In this document: in pieces, positions 15,474 to 24,853 of the stretch | How the letters are laid out: every line of letters starts with the position of its first letter | Numbering within the stretch: the stretch's first letter is position 1 | NCBI RefSeq assembly: GCF_000763885.1 | Contig: NZ_JRKO01000032.1 | Coordinates: forward strand, 1 to 64,000 | Source: Paracoccus versutus | GTDB taxonomy: Bacteria; Pseudomonadota; Alphaproteobacteria; Rhodobacterales; Rhodobacteraceae | Direction: 5' to 3' | DNA length: 64,000 nt | The notes under the pieces: model-generated | What the model was told of the DNA's origin: nothing | Seen by the model: only the letters and a program-made list of their open reading frames with translations | The model's database searches: none | Translations under genes and position numbers: made by a program

Positions 15474-17506
15474 CCCGATCCGACAAGACCAGCGAGCGGC
15501 TGGTGCTCGAACCCGAGATGTGCGTCGATTGGCAGGGCGAGAAGCCCCGCCCGCCGGCCTCGAAGCCCATGGGCACCGGCCCCACCATCGAGCGGCAGGC
15601 CGGGCGCATTCCCCCGGCGCCCGCCACGGTGCAGGCAAAGGACGGCGCCGCCTTCCACAAGCGGGTGTCCGAGCCCGACATCGCCGGGGCGCTGGGTGCG
15701 ACGATCCGCCGGATCTGGGCCAATATCCTGGGGGTTCTGCTGTTCAGCGGCGTCTCGAACATGCTGGTGCTGGCGATCCCGATCTATCTGTTCCAGATCT
15801 CGGACCGGGTGCTGACCAGCCGCTCGATCGACACGCTGGTCATGCTGACGGTGGTGATCGTCGGCGCCGTGCTGCTGCAGGTGGTGTTCGACGCCATCCG
15901 GCGCGGCATGCTGCTGCGCAGCTCGGTCGACATCTCGGCCCGGCTGGGCGCGCCCATCCTGTCGGCGGCGGCGCGCGCCTCGCTGCAAAGCGCCGGGCAG
16001 GAATACCAGACGCTGGGCGATCTGCAGCAGGTGCGCAGCTTCCTGGTCTCGGGCACGCTGCTGTCGCTGCTGGACCTGCCCTTTGCGCCGCTGTTCATCC
16101 TGGCGATCTTCCTGGTCCATCCGCACCTGGGCCTGATGGTGCTGACCACGGCGGTCCTGCTGATGGCCATCGCGATGATGAACCAGCGCGCCACCGCGAA
16201 ATCCTTTGCCGAGGCGAACCGGCACCTCAGCCGCGCCAACCTGCACCTGGATTCGATGATGCGCAATTCGCAGATCATCAACGCGCTGGCGATGATCCCC
16301 GAGGCCGTGACCATCTGGGGCCGCGACGCCGCCAGCTCGATGACGGCGCAGGTGCGCGCCCAGGACCGCAACATCGCCTTTGCCGGCGCCTCGCGCGCGG
16401 TGCGGCTGCTGACGCAGGTGGGGCTGCTGGGCTGGGGCGCCTACCTGGCGCTGCACGGCGAGATCACCGGCGGCATGGTCATCGCCGCCTCGATCATCGC
16501 CGGCCGCGCGCTGGCCCCCATCGAGGGCGCCATCGAGGGCTGGAACCACGTGCTCTTGTCGCGCGCCGCCTATGGCCGCATCTCGGCGCTGCTGAAATCC
16601 TCGCCGCTGAACCAGCAGCGGCTGAAGCTGCCCCATCCCGAGGGGCGGCTGGATGTCGAGCGGCTGCTCTACGTCCCGAACGGGACCAAGCGGGTGGTGC
16701 TGAACGCGATCACATTCTCGCTGAACCCCGGCGCATCGCTGGCCATCGTCGGCAATTCCGGCGCCGGCAAGACGACGCTGGGCAAGATGCTGGTCGGCTC
16801 GATCCTGCCCACCTCGGGCAGCGTGCGGCTGGACCTGATGGACCTGCGCAACTGGGACCAGCGCCAGCTGGGCCAGTGCATCGGCTATCTGCCGCAGGAC
16901 GTGCAGCTGTTCCCCGGCACCATCAAGGACAACATCGCCCGGATGCGGCCCGACGCCCGCGACGAAGAGATCTACCAGGCCGCGGTGCTGGCCGATGTCC
17001 ACGACATGATCGCCAAGCTGCCCGAGGGCTACGAGACCATCGTGGCCGCCGACGGATCGCCGCTGTCGGGCGGGCAGAAGCAGCGCATCGGCCTGGCGCG
17101 GGCCTTTTTCGGCGGCCCCCGCCTGGTGGTGCTGGACGAGCCGAACTCGAACCTCGACACGGCGGGGGACCGCGCGCTGTCCAGGGCGATGGCGCTGGCC
17201 AAGAAGGACGGCATCACCATGATCGTCGTGACGCAGAAATACCAGCTGCTCCAGGACGTGGACAACATCATGCTGCTGGCCGACGGGCAGATCGCCGCCT
17301 TTGGCGCGCGCGACCAGATGCTGGAGCGGCTGGCGAGCCGCAAGCCGCCGCCGGGCAACCAGCCCCCCGCCATGGCCCGCCCGCCGCAAGCCCAGGCCCC
17401 GCAGGCTCATGTTCAGCCCCAGGCCCAGCAGCCGCAAGCCGCCCCGCCCCAGGCCGGGCCGGGCCGGCAGCCCGCGACACCCCCCGCACCGGAGGCAGGC
17501 CGATGA
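15470..17506 (+). CDS. Type I secretion system ABC exporter (permease-ATPase fusion)
   Basis: Inner-membrane component of a type I secretion system, 678 residues. Residues about 80-350 form the membrane domain of the PrtD/HlyB type; no C39 peptidase domain precedes it. The ATPase has Walker A GNSGAGKT (428-435), signature LSGGQKQR from 532 and Walker B LVVLDEP (552-558). The H-loop reads VVTQKYQLL: the usual switch His is replaced by Gln at about residue 589. The last 60 residues are a Pro/Gln/Ala-rich tail. It overlaps both neighbours by ATGA. An outer-membrane TolC partner is not in this window. Confidence 0.93.
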   Translation: MTRSDKTSERLVLEPEMCVDWQGEKPRPPASKPMGTGPTIERQAGRIPPAPATVQAKDGAAFHKRVSEPDIAGALGATIRRIWANILGVLLFSGVSNMLVLAIPIYLFQISDRVLTSRSIDTLVMLTVVIVGAVLLQVVFDAIRRGMLLRSSVDISARLGAPILSAAARASLQSAGQEYQTLGDLQQVRSFLVSGTLLSLLDLPFAPLFILAIFLVHPHLGLMVLTTAVLLMAIAMMNQRATAKSFAEANRHLSRANLHLDSMMRNSQIINALAMIPEAVTIWGRDAASSMTAQVRAQDRNIAFAGASRAVRLLTQVGLLGWGAYLALHGEITGGMVIAASIIAGRALAPIEGAIEGWNHVLLSRAAYGRISALLKSSPLNQQRLKLPHPEGRLDVERLLYVPNGTKRVVLNAITFSLNPGASLAIVGNSGAGKTTLGKMLVGSILPTSGSVRLDLMDLRNWDQRQLGQCIGYLPQDVQLFPGTIKDNIARMRPDARDEEIYQAAVLADVHDMIAKLPEGYETIVAADGSPLSGGQKQRIGLARAFFGGPRLVVLDEPNSNLDTAGDRALSRAMALAKKDGITMIVVTQKYQLLQDVDNIMLLADGQIAAFGARDQMLERLASRKPPPGNQPPAMARPPQAQAPQAHVQPQAQQPQAAPPQAGPGRQPATPPAPEAGR

Positions 17507-18834
17507 CCAGCAGATCCGACCCCGACGGCCTCTATGACCGGGTTCCGCGCGCGGTGACGCGGCACCTGGTCTTTGGCATCGCCCTGCTGGTGCTGTCCCT
17601 GGGCGGGTTCGGCACCTGGGCCTTCCGGGCGCCGCTTGCCGCGGCGGTGATGGCGCCGGGCAGCTTCGTCGCCACCGGCCGCAACAAGATCGTCCAGCAC
17701 CTGGAAGGCGGCATCATCCGCGAGATCCTGGTCGACGAGGGCGAGGAAGTGACCGAAGGCCAGGTGCTGATCCAGCTGGACCGCACCGCCGCCATCGCCA
17801 ACCGGCGCGAGCTGGAATTGCGCCGCGCCCGGCTCGAGGCGATCAGCGCCCGGCTGCGGGCGGAATATGCCGGCGCCGAGACGCTGGTCTTCGACGGCTT
17901 CCTGCAGGAATATGAGGACGAGCCCAGCTTTGCCGCCATCATGGCCGAACAGCAGGCGGCCTTTCGCGCCGCCCGCGCCCGGCTGGATGGCGAGGTCATC
18001 CTGCTGCAAAGCAATATCGCCGCCAGCCGGTCGCGCATCGAGGGCTACCAGGGCCAGCTGGCCGCCATCGAGACCCAGCTTGCCCTGCTGCGCGAGGATC
18101 ACGGCGCCCGCGACACGCTGCTGCAGCGCGGGCTGGTGCGGCGCAGCGACGTCAACGTCCTGGCGCGGGCCATCGCCGATGCCGTGGGCGAGGCGGGCCG
18201 CATCAGGGCGCTGATCGCCGAGACGGAAGAGGCCGTGCGCAAGGCCGAAAGCGAGATCGAGCAGGCGCTGACCCAGCACAAGCAGGCCGCGCTGAACGAA
18301 AGCCAGGGCATCGAGGCCGAGCTGGACAGCGTCCGCGAGCAATCGCTGAAGGCGCAGGACGTGCTGGAGAGGGCCTATATCACCTCGCCCGTGTCGGGGA
18401 CCATCGTGCGCATGCATTACCACACGCCCGGCGGGGTGATCGAGGCGGGCAAGCCGATCCTCGAGATCCTGCCGCAGGATGCGCCGCTGATCATCGAGAC
18501 CCATGTCGCGCGCACCGACATCGACGAGATCGAGGTCGGGCAGAAGGCGGCGGTGCGGCTGACCTCGCTGAACCAGCGCACCACCCCGGTGCTTCAGGGC
18601 CACCTGGTCTATGTCTCGGCCGATGCGCTGGCCACGCAGACCGACGGTATCCAGCGCGAGGTCTATGTGGTGCGCATCGACCTGCCGCCCTCGGAGCTTG
18701 GGCGGGTGCATGGCTTCCGGCCGACGCCGGGGATGCCGGCGGAGGTCATGATCGAGACCTCGGCCCGGACCTTCGCGCAATATCTGGTCAAGCCGATCGA
18801 GGACAGCCTGTCGCGGGCCTTCCGCGAGAATTAG
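17503..18834 (+). CDS. HlyD-family periplasmic adaptor of the type I secretion system
   Basis: A membrane fusion protein of 443 residues that should join the ABC exporter to an outer-membrane channel. It has a short cytoplasmic N-terminus, one membrane helix (about residues 24-45, HLVFGIALLVLSLGGFGTWA) and a lipoyl half (VQHLEGGIIREILVDEGEEV). A long coiled coil follows, about residues 95-290. The returning lipoyl half is AYITSPVSGTIVRMHYHTPG, followed by a beta-barrel domain near the end. GGAGG lies just upstream, and the ATG overlaps the exporter stop. The gene ends the locus. Confidence 0.94.
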   Translation: MTSRSDPDGLYDRVPRAVTRHLVFGIALLVLSLGGFGTWAFRAPLAAAVMAPGSFVATGRNKIVQHLEGGIIREILVDEGEEVTEGQVLIQLDRTAAIANRRELELRRARLEAISARLRAEYAGAETLVFDGFLQEYEDEPSFAAIMAEQQAAFRAARARLDGEVILLQSNIAASRSRIEGYQGQLAAIETQLALLREDHGARDTLLQRGLVRRSDVNVLARAIADAVGEAGRIRALIAETEEAVRKAESEIEQALTQHKQAALNESQGIEAELDSVREQSLKAQDVLERAYITSPVSGTIVRMHYHTPGGVIEAGKPILEILPQDAPLIIETHVARTDIDEIEVGQKAAVRLTSLNQRTTPVLQGHLVYVSADALATQTDGIQREVYVVRIDLPPSELGRVHGFRPTPGMPAEVMIETSARTFAQYLVKPIEDSLSRAFREN

Positions 18835-19042
18835 CCTTGGCGGCGGCGGGCCGGCCCGGCAGTGCCGGATGAGGCGGATTACGGCGCGGAACCGGCCTTG
18901 GCGTTGAAGGAAAAGGATAATTTCCCGCGCAGCGGCCGGTTTTGCGGCGGCACCCCTGCGGGCCGGTCCGGCGGCGGGCCGGGCTGGGGATTGCCCCTTG
19001 CCCGGCCTGCGGCTATCGCAGACAAAAAGGGGTCCGGCAATC

Positions 19043-20143
19043 ATGAGCTTCAACACCTTCGGTCGCGTCTTCACCTTCACCACCTGGGGCGAAAGCCACG
19101 GCCCGGCGCTGGGCGCCACGGTGGACGGCTGCCCGCCGGGCGTGGCGCTGGACGAGGGCTGGATCCAGCAATTCCTGGACCGCCGCCGCCCCGGCAGTTC
19201 GAAATTCACCACGCAGCGGCAGGAGCCGGACCGGGTGCGCATCCTCTCGGGCGTCTTCGAGGGGAAAACCACCGGCACGCCGATCCAGCTGATGATCGAG
19301 AACACCGACCAGCGCAGCAAGGATTACGGCGAGATCGCCCAGGCCTTCCGCCCCGGCCATGCCGACATCGCCTATCATCTGAAATACGGCATCCGCGACT
19401 ATCGCGGCGGCGGCCGTTCCAGCGCGCGCGAGACGGCGGCGCGGGTCGCGGCGGGCGGCGTCGCCCAGGCGGTGCTGCGCGAGCTGGCGCCGGGGCTGAA
19501 GATCACCGGCTACATGGTGCAGATGGGCGAGCTGCATCTGGACCGGGCGAATTTCGACGCGGCCGAGATCGGCAACAACCCGTTCTTTCTGCCCGACGCC
19601 TCGGCCGTGCCGGCCTGGGAGGATTACCTCAACGCCATCCGCAAGGCGCAGGACAGCGTCGGCGCCGCCGTCGAGGTGCTGGTCCAGGGCTGCCCGCCGG
19701 GGCTGGGCGCGCCGGTCTATGCCAAGCTGGACACCGACCTGGCCGCCGCGATGATGTCGATCAACGCGGTCAAGGGCGTCGAGATCGGCGAGGGCATGGC
19801 CGCCGCCGCCCTGACCGGGACCGCGAATGCCGACGAGATCCGCATGGGCAACGAAGGCCCGCGTTTCCTTTCGAACCATGCCGGCGGCATCCTGGGCGGC
19901 ATCTCGACCGGGCAGGACATCGTGGTGCGATTCGCCGTCAAGCCGACCAGCTCCATCCTGACCCCGCGCCGCACCATCGACCGGCGGGGCGAGGAGATCG
20001 AGCTGATCACCAAGGGCCGCCACGATCCCTGCGTCGGCATCCGCGCCGTGCCCATCGCCGAGGCCATGGCGGCCTGCGTGATCCTGGGCCACCTGCTGCT
20101 CGACCGGGCGCAGACCGGCGGGCAGCGCGGCCGGATCGGCTAG
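19043..20143 (+). CDS. aroC: Chorismate synthase AroC
   Basis: Last step of the shikimate pathway: turns 5-enolpyruvylshikimate-3-phosphate into chorismate with reduced FMN. The 366-residue protein shows all signatures: GESHGPALG near residues 15-23, the R-rich [19 protein letters not shown] near 125, and the C-terminal [18 protein letters not shown]. The ATG at 19043 fits the family N-terminus ([10 protein letters not shown]); upstream in-frame codons are not conserved. About 200 bp separate it from the secretion locus, so it is a separate unit, and two tandem hairpins follow the stop. Confidence 0.97.
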   Translation: MSFNTFGRVFTFTTWGESHGPALGATVDGCPPGVALDEGWIQQFLDRRRPGSSKFTTQRQEPDRVRILSGVFEGKTTGTPIQLMIENTDQRSKDYGEIAQAFRPGHADIAYHLKYGIRDYRGGGRSSARETAARVAAGGVAQAVLRELAPGLKITGYMVQMGELHLDRANFDAAEIGNNPFFLPDASAVPAWEDYLNAIRKAQDSVGAAVEVLVQGCPPGLGAPVYAKLDTDLAAAMMSINAVKGVEIGEGMAAAALTGTANADEIRMGNEGPRFLSNHAGGILGGISTGQDIVVRFAVKPTSSILTPRRTIDRRGEEIELITKGRHDPCVGIRAVPIAEAMAACVILGHLLLDRAQTGGQRGRIG

Positions 20144-20170
20144 GCAAGGCGCGCGATGGGCGGGGAAGGG

Positions 20171-20210
20171 GAGGGGAACGCCGTTCCCCTCTTGGCCCGT
20201 TCCGGGCCAA
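20171..20210 (+). terminator. Two tandem hairpins after aroC
   Basis: First stem 20171-20179 with 20183-20191 (9 bp, loop GCC). Second stem 20192-20198 with 20204-20210 (7 bp, TTGGCCC/GGGCCAA). Probable termination signal for aroC, without a T-run. Confidence 0.65.
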
Positions 20211-20220
20211 TTCACCCCAT

Positions 20221-20290
20221 GGGGTATTTGGAAAACGGAGAAGGCCCTGGCGCGGCGGGTTTCAGCCGTTCACCGTTTTGCAGATACTCC
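20221..20290. repeat. Dispersed GTATTTG repeat, hairpin form, upstream of pstS
   Basis: GTATTTGGAAAACGG (20223-20237) can pair with CCGTTTTGCAGATAC (20273-20287), 13 of 15 positions. The left arm belongs to the family of hairpin 2 near 2881 and the right arm to hairpin 1 near 2840, so this copy combines both types. Confidence 0.75.
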
Positions 20291-20305
20291 TGCATTGTTG
20301 CGGAA

Positions 20306-20338
20306 CTGTTACATTGCTTTCGCATAACCGTCGCACCG
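20306..20338 (+). promoter_or_regulatory. Pho box upstream of pstS
   Basis: Three 11-base direct units: CTGTTACATTG (20306-20316), CTTTCGCATAA (20317-20327) and CCGTCGCACCG (20328-20338). They follow the PhoB half-site pattern CTGTCAT with four further bases. The site lies 58-91 bp before the pstS start, as expected for activation by PhoB, which is encoded at the end of the same cluster. Confidence 0.7.
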
Positions 20339-20396
20339 GCGTTCTAGAGAACGCACAGGCCGAATCCGGCCCCATGGAAATGTCAGGAGTGATCCT

Positions 20397-21425
20397 ATGA
20401 AATCCGCGAAATTCACCGTGTCGGCGCTGGCCGTGATCGCCGCTTCGGCCACGGCCGCCGCCGCCCGCGACCAGATCCAGGTCTCGGGCTCGTCCACGGT
20501 GCTGCCCTATTCGACCATCGTCGCCGAGGCCTTTGGCGAGAATACCGATTTCCCGACCCCGGTGGTGGAATCGGGCGGCTCCTCGGCCGGGCTGAAGAAA
20601 TTCTGCGAGGGCGTGGGCGAGAACACCATCGACATCGCCAACGCCAGCCGTCCGATCAAGGCCAGTGAGATCGAGGCCTGCAAGGCCGCCGGCGTGACCG
20701 AGATCATGGAAGTCCGCATCGGCTATGACGGCATCGTCTTTGCCAGCGACATCGAAGGCAACGACTTTGCCTTCACCCCGGCCGACTGGTTCAACGCGCT
20801 GGCCGCCGAAGTCGTGGTCGACGGCAAGGTCGTTGCGAACCCCCATGCCAAGTGGAGCGACATCCGCGCCGAGCTGCCCGACCAGGAGATCCTGGCCTTC
20901 GTGCCCGGCACCAAGCACGGCACCCGCGAGGTCTTCGAGGAAAAGGTGATCGCCGCGGGCTGCGAGGAATCGGGCGCCGCCGAGGTGCTGAAGGCCGAGA
21001 AGGGCGAGGACGAGGGCGCATCGGCCTGCATGGCGCTGCGCACCGACGGCAAGTCCATCGACATCGATGGCGACTATACCGAGACCCTGGCCCGCATCCA
21101 GTCGGCCAAGAACGGCATCGGCGTCTTCGGCCTGTCCTTCTATGAGAACAACACCGACAAGCTGAAGGTCGCGACCATGGCCGGGGTCAACCCCTCGACC
21201 GAAACCATCGCCTCGGGCGAATACCCGGTTTCGCGCCCGCTGTTCTTCTATGTCAAGAAGCAGCATATCGGCACCGTGCCGGGGCTGAAGGAATTCGCGG
21301 AATTCTTCGTCTCGGACGAGCTGGCCGGGCCGGAAGGGCCGCTGGCCGCCTATGGGCTGGTGGCCGACCCGGAACTGGCCGCGACCCAGGCCGCCGTTGC
21401 CGACGAGGCGATCCTTTCCGAATGA
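20397..21425 (+). CDS. pstS: Phosphate ABC transporter substrate-binding protein PstS
   Basis: Periplasmic phosphate-binding protein, 342 residues, with a signal peptide ending in ATAAAA before RDQIQVSGSSTVLP. Phosphate-pocket segments are SGSSTVLPYS near residue 30, ESGGSSAGLKKFC near 60 and PGTKHGTREVFEE near 170. CAGGAG lies 7 bases before the ATG. A Pho box sits upstream and a very stable hairpin lies just downstream, which would let pstS be made in excess over the permease genes. Confidence 0.96.
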   Translation: MKSAKFTVSALAVIAASATAAAARDQIQVSGSSTVLPYSTIVAEAFGENTDFPTPVVESGGSSAGLKKFCEGVGENTIDIANASRPIKASEIEACKAAGVTEIMEVRIGYDGIVFASDIEGNDFAFTPADWFNALAAEVVVDGKVVANPHAKWSDIRAELPDQEILAFVPGTKHGTREVFEEKVIAAGCEESGAAEVLKAEKGEDEGASACMALRTDGKSIDIDGDYTETLARIQSAKNGIGVFGLSFYENNTDKLKVATMAGVNPSTETIASGEYPVSRPLFFYVKKQHIGTVPGLKEFAEFFVSDELAGPEGPLAAYGLVADPELAATQAAVADEAILSE

Positions 21426-21430
21426 CCTGC

Positions 21431-21459
21431 CGGGCGCGGGGGGCTGCCCCCCGCGCCCG
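21431..21459 (+). terminator. Stable hairpin between pstS and pstC
   Basis: Perfect 13-bp GC stem (21431-21443 with 21447-21459), loop CTG, then TTCCGTTTCCC. It probably acts as a partial terminator and 3' stabiliser of pstS mRNA, since pstC follows after 27 bp in the same direction. Confidence 0.75.
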
Positions 21460-21486
21460 TTCCGTTTCCCTGGCTCGAGGGCTCAC

Positions 21487-22677
21487 ATGCCTGTCTCATG
21501 GACCTTGCTCGTCGTCCTTGCCCTTGCCGGCGCGGGCTATCTTGTCGCCCGCGCGCGCGTCGTCGCGATGGCCGGGGGCGATGTGCGGCGGCTGCATTCG
21601 CGGCCCAGCTATCACGGCTGGAACGCCGCCTTGCTGACGGCGCTGCCGGCGCTGTTCCTGATCGCGATCTGGCGCTTCGTGCAGCCGGCCGCGAACCCGA
21701 CGCCCGTCGCCATCCTGGCGCTGGTGCTGGCCGCGGCCGGGCTGGGCCTTGCGCTTTTCCGCGCCGCGCCGGGCTTTCGCGCCCGCAACGCGGTCGAAAC
21801 CATGGTCAAGGGCCTGCTGATCCTGTGTTCCAGCATCGCCATCCTGACCACCGCCGGGATCGTCTTTTCGATGCTGTTCGAAACCGGGCATTTCTTCCAG
21901 AAATATTCCTGGCACGAGTTCTTCTTTGGCACCACCTGGTCGCCGCGTTTCGGCGGCGGCTCGCAGCTGGGCATCCTGCCGCTGCTGTGGGGCACGATCT
22001 ACATCTCGCTGATCGCGCTGGCGGTCTCGGTGCCGATCGGGCTGTTCGCGGCGATCTACATGTCCGAATACGCCTCGGCCAGGCTGCGCGGCGTGGCCAA
22101 GCCCATGATCGAGGTGCTGGCCGGCATCCCGACCATCGTCTACGGCCTTTTCGCGCTGATCACCGTGGGGCCGATGCTGCGCGACTATTTCGCCCAGCCG
22201 TTGGGCCTGGGCAATTCCGGCTCGTCGGTGATGACGGCGGGGCTGGTCATGGGCATCATGCTGATCCCCTTCGTCAGCTCGCTGTCGGACGACATCATCA
22301 ACGCCGTGCCGCAATCCTTGCGCGACGGCGCGCTGGGCCTGGGCTCGACGCAATCGGAAACCGTGCGCAAGGTGGTGCTGCCCGCCGCGCTGCCGGGCAT
22401 CGTCGGCGCCGTCCTGCTGGCCGCGTCCCGCGCCATCGGCGAGACGATGATCGTCGTGCTGGGCGCGGGGGCCGCCGCCCGCATGGACCTGAACCCGTTC
22501 GAGGCCATGACCACGATCACCGTCAAGATCGTCAGCCAGCTGACCGGCGACAACGATTTCGCCGCGCCCGAGACGCTGGTCGCCTTTGCGCTGGGGCTGA
22601 CCCTTTTCGTCATCACGCTGGGGCTGAACATCGTCGCCCTCTACGTCGTGCGCAAATACCGGGAGCAATACGAATGA
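21487..22677 (+). CDS. pstC: Phosphate ABC transporter permease PstC
   Basis: Inner-membrane permease subunit, 396 residues, larger than the roughly 320 of E. coli PstC because of extra N-terminal membrane segments (residues 1-110). The conserved core starts near ILCSSIAILTTAGIVFSMLF. It includes EVLAGIPTIVYGLFAL near 215 and the coupling motif DGALGLGSTQSETVRKVVLP near 280. The ATG at 21487 is chosen because residues from earlier starts would lie over the pstS-pstC hairpin. It overlaps pstA by 4 bp. Confidence 0.94.
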   Translation: MPVSWTLLVVLALAGAGYLVARARVVAMAGGDVRRLHSRPSYHGWNAALLTALPALFLIAIWRFVQPAANPTPVAILALVLAAAGLGLALFRAAPGFRARNAVETMVKGLLILCSSIAILTTAGIVFSMLFETGHFFQKYSWHEFFFGTTWSPRFGGGSQLGILPLLWGTIYISLIALAVSVPIGLFAAIYMSEYASARLRGVAKPMIEVLAGIPTIVYGLFALITVGPMLRDYFAQPLGLGNSGSSVMTAGLVMGIMLIPFVSSLSDDIINAVPQSLRDGALGLGSTQSETVRKVVLPAALPGIVGAVLLAASRAIGETMIVVLGAGAAARMDLNPFEAMTTITVKIVSQLTGDNDFAAPETLVAFALGLTLFVITLGLNIVALYVVRKYREQYE

Positions 22678-24017
22678 GCGACGCAACCCTGCAAGGCGCG
22701 CAGCCCCGCCCGTCGCTGCTGGCCGCCGACCCGCGCACCCGCAAGCGCAACGCCGCCGAGGCGCGGTTCCGCGCCTATGGGCTGGGCGCCATCCTGGTCT
22801 CCATGGTGATGCTGGTGATCCTGCTCTTCACCATCCTGACCGGCGGCATCGGCGCCTTTCGCCAGACCTACCTGGAAATCCCGGTCGCGCTGGACGCGGC
22901 GCAGCTGGACAAGAACGGCAACCGCGACCCCGCCGACCTGCGCAAGGTCCTGACCCTGACCTATGGCAAGATCCTGCAGCAATCGCTGGAACAGTCCATC
23001 GCCGACAAGGGCATCGCCATCGCCGAGCTGTCCGACAAGGACGTCTCGGGCCTGATCTCGAAAGAGGCCTCGGCGCAGCTGCGCAACCGCGTGCTGGCCG
23101 ACCCCGAGCTGATCGGCCAGACCGTCGAGGCCCGCGTGCTGGTGAACGGCCGGGTTGACGGCTATTACAAGGGCCGCGTCAGCATGGAAAGCGCGGCGCG
23201 CGACGCCAATACCTCGCCGGCGCAGCTGCAACTGGCCGATGCGCTGAAGGCGCAGGGCATGCTGGCGACCCAGTGGAACTGGTCCTTCCTGACCAGCCCC
23301 GACGCCTCGGACCAGCGCCCCGAGGCCGCCGGCGTCGGCATCGCCATCCTCGGCTCGCTCTACATGATGCTGGTGGTGCTGGTGCTGTCGGTGCCGATCG
23401 GCGTCGCCGCCTCGATCTACCTGGAGGAATTCGCGCCCAAGAACCGCTGGACCGACATCATCGAGGTAAATATCTCGAACCTGGCCGCGGTGCCCTCGAT
23501 CGTCTTCGGCATCCTGGGCCTTGCCGCCTTCATCAACTTCGCCGGGCTGCCGCAATCGGCGCCCATCGTCGGCGGCCTGGTGCTGACCCTGATGACGCTG
23601 CCCACCATCATCATCGCCACCCGCGCGGCGCTGAAGGCGGTGCCGCCCTCGATCCGCGACGCGGCGCTGGGGGTGGGGGCGTCCAAGATGCAGTCGGTGT
23701 TCCACCACGTCCTGCCGCTGGCCATGCCGGGCATCCTGACCGGCACCATCATCGGCCTGGCCCAGGCCCTGGGCGAGACCGCGCCGCTCTTGCTGATCGG
23801 CATGGTGGCCTTCGTCAAGAACTTTCCCTCGGCCCCGCCGGACGGGCTGTTCGAACCCGCCTCGGCCCTGCCGGTCCAGGTCTACAACTGGACCCAGCGC
23901 GCCGACCCCGCCTTTATCGAGCGCGCCTCGGGGGCGATCATCGTGCTGCTGGTGTTCCTGCTCTGCATGAACCTGCTTGCCATTCTCCTGCGCCGCAAGT
24001 TCGAGCGCCGGTGGTAA
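22674..24017 (+). CDS. pstA: Phosphate ABC transporter permease PstA
   Basis: Second permease subunit, 447 residues. After the first helix (about residues 38-60) there is a large hydrophilic insert of about 160 residues, probably periplasmic, before the membrane core. The core has [18 protein letters not shown], the [14 protein letters not shown] segment and the coupling motif [19 protein letters not shown]. The insert is common in alphaproteobacterial PstA and absent from E. coli. Start codon overlaps the pstC stop (ATGA). Confidence 0.94.
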   Translation: MSDATLQGAQPRPSLLAADPRTRKRNAAEARFRAYGLGAILVSMVMLVILLFTILTGGIGAFRQTYLEIPVALDAAQLDKNGNRDPADLRKVLTLTYGKILQQSLEQSIADKGIAIAELSDKDVSGLISKEASAQLRNRVLADPELIGQTVEARVLVNGRVDGYYKGRVSMESAARDANTSPAQLQLADALKAQGMLATQWNWSFLTSPDASDQRPEAAGVGIAILGSLYMMLVVLVLSVPIGVAASIYLEEFAPKNRWTDIIEVNISNLAAVPSIVFGILGLAAFINFAGLPQSAPIVGGLVLTLMTLPTIIIATRAALKAVPPSIRDAALGVGASKMQSVFHHVLPLAMPGILTGTIIGLAQALGETAPLLLIGMVAFVKNFPSAPPDGLFEPASALPVQVYNWTQRADPAFIERASGAIIVLLVFLLCMNLLAILLRRKFERRW

Positions 24018-24037
24018 TCTCGGGAAGGAGACCCGAT

Positions 24038-24835
24038 ATGAACGACATGAGACTTCTGGAGCGCAGCGTGGACCAGTCGGAAATCAAGATCGCCGCCCGC
24101 GACGTGCAGGTCTGGTATGGCGAAAAGCACGCGATCAAGGACGTGAACGTCGATCTGCTGGACAAGACCGTGACCGCCTTCATCGGTCCCTCGGGCTGCG
24201 GCAAGTCCACCTTCCTGCGCTGCCTGAACCGCATGAACGACACCATCGACATCAGCCGGGTCGAGGGCAAGATCACGCTCGACGGCGAGGACATCTATGA
24301 CAGGCGCGTGGACCCGGTGCAGCTGCGCGCCCGCGTCGGCATGGTGTTCCAGAAGCCGAACCCCTTTCCCAAGTCGATCTATGACAACGTGGCCTATGGC
24401 CCGCGCATCCACGGCCTGGCCCGCAACCGTGCCGAGCTGGACGAGATCGTCGAGAAATCGCTGCGCGGCGCGGCGCTGTGGAACGAGGTCAAGGACCGGC
24501 TGAACGATCCCGGCACCGGCCTGTCGGGCGGACAGCAGCAGCGGCTTTGCATCGCCCGCGCCGTGGCGACCCAGCCCGAGGTGCTGCTGATGGACGAGCC
24601 CTGCTCGGCGCTGGACCCCATCGCCACCAGCCAGGTCGAGGAGCTGATCGACCAGTTGCGCGCCCAGTTCTCGGTGGTGATCGTGACCCATTCCATGCAG
24701 CAGGCGGCCCGCGTCAGCCAGAAGACCGCCTTCTTCCACCTGGGCAACCTGGTGGAATACGGCAACACCGACGACATCTTCACCAATCCGCGCGATCCGC
24801 GCACCGAAAGCTATATCTCGGGCCGCATCGGCTAG
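24038..24835 (+). CDS. pstB: Phosphate ABC transporter ATP-binding protein PstB
   Basis: ATPase of the phosphate importer, 265 residues. It has Walker [20 protein letters not shown] (Cys and LNRMND are PstB marks), Q-loop [20 protein letters not shown], signature [14 protein letters not shown], Walker [16 protein letters not shown] and the H-loop [18 protein letters not shown] lies about 8 bases ahead of the ATG. It lies 20 bp after pstA and 18 bp before phoU. Confidence 0.97.
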   Translation: MNDMRLLERSVDQSEIKIAARDVQVWYGEKHAIKDVNVDLLDKTVTAFIGPSGCGKSTFLRCLNRMNDTIDISRVEGKITLDGEDIYDRRVDPVQLRARVGMVFQKPNPFPKSIYDNVAYGPRIHGLARNRAELDEIVEKSLRGAALWNEVKDRLNDPGTGLSGGQQQRLCIARAVATQPEVLLMDEPCSALDPIATSQVEELIDQLRAQFSVVIVTHSMQQAARVSQKTAFFHLGNLVEYGNTDDIFTNPRDPRTESYISGRIG

Positions 24836-24853
24836 GCCGGAAAGGGATCTGAC

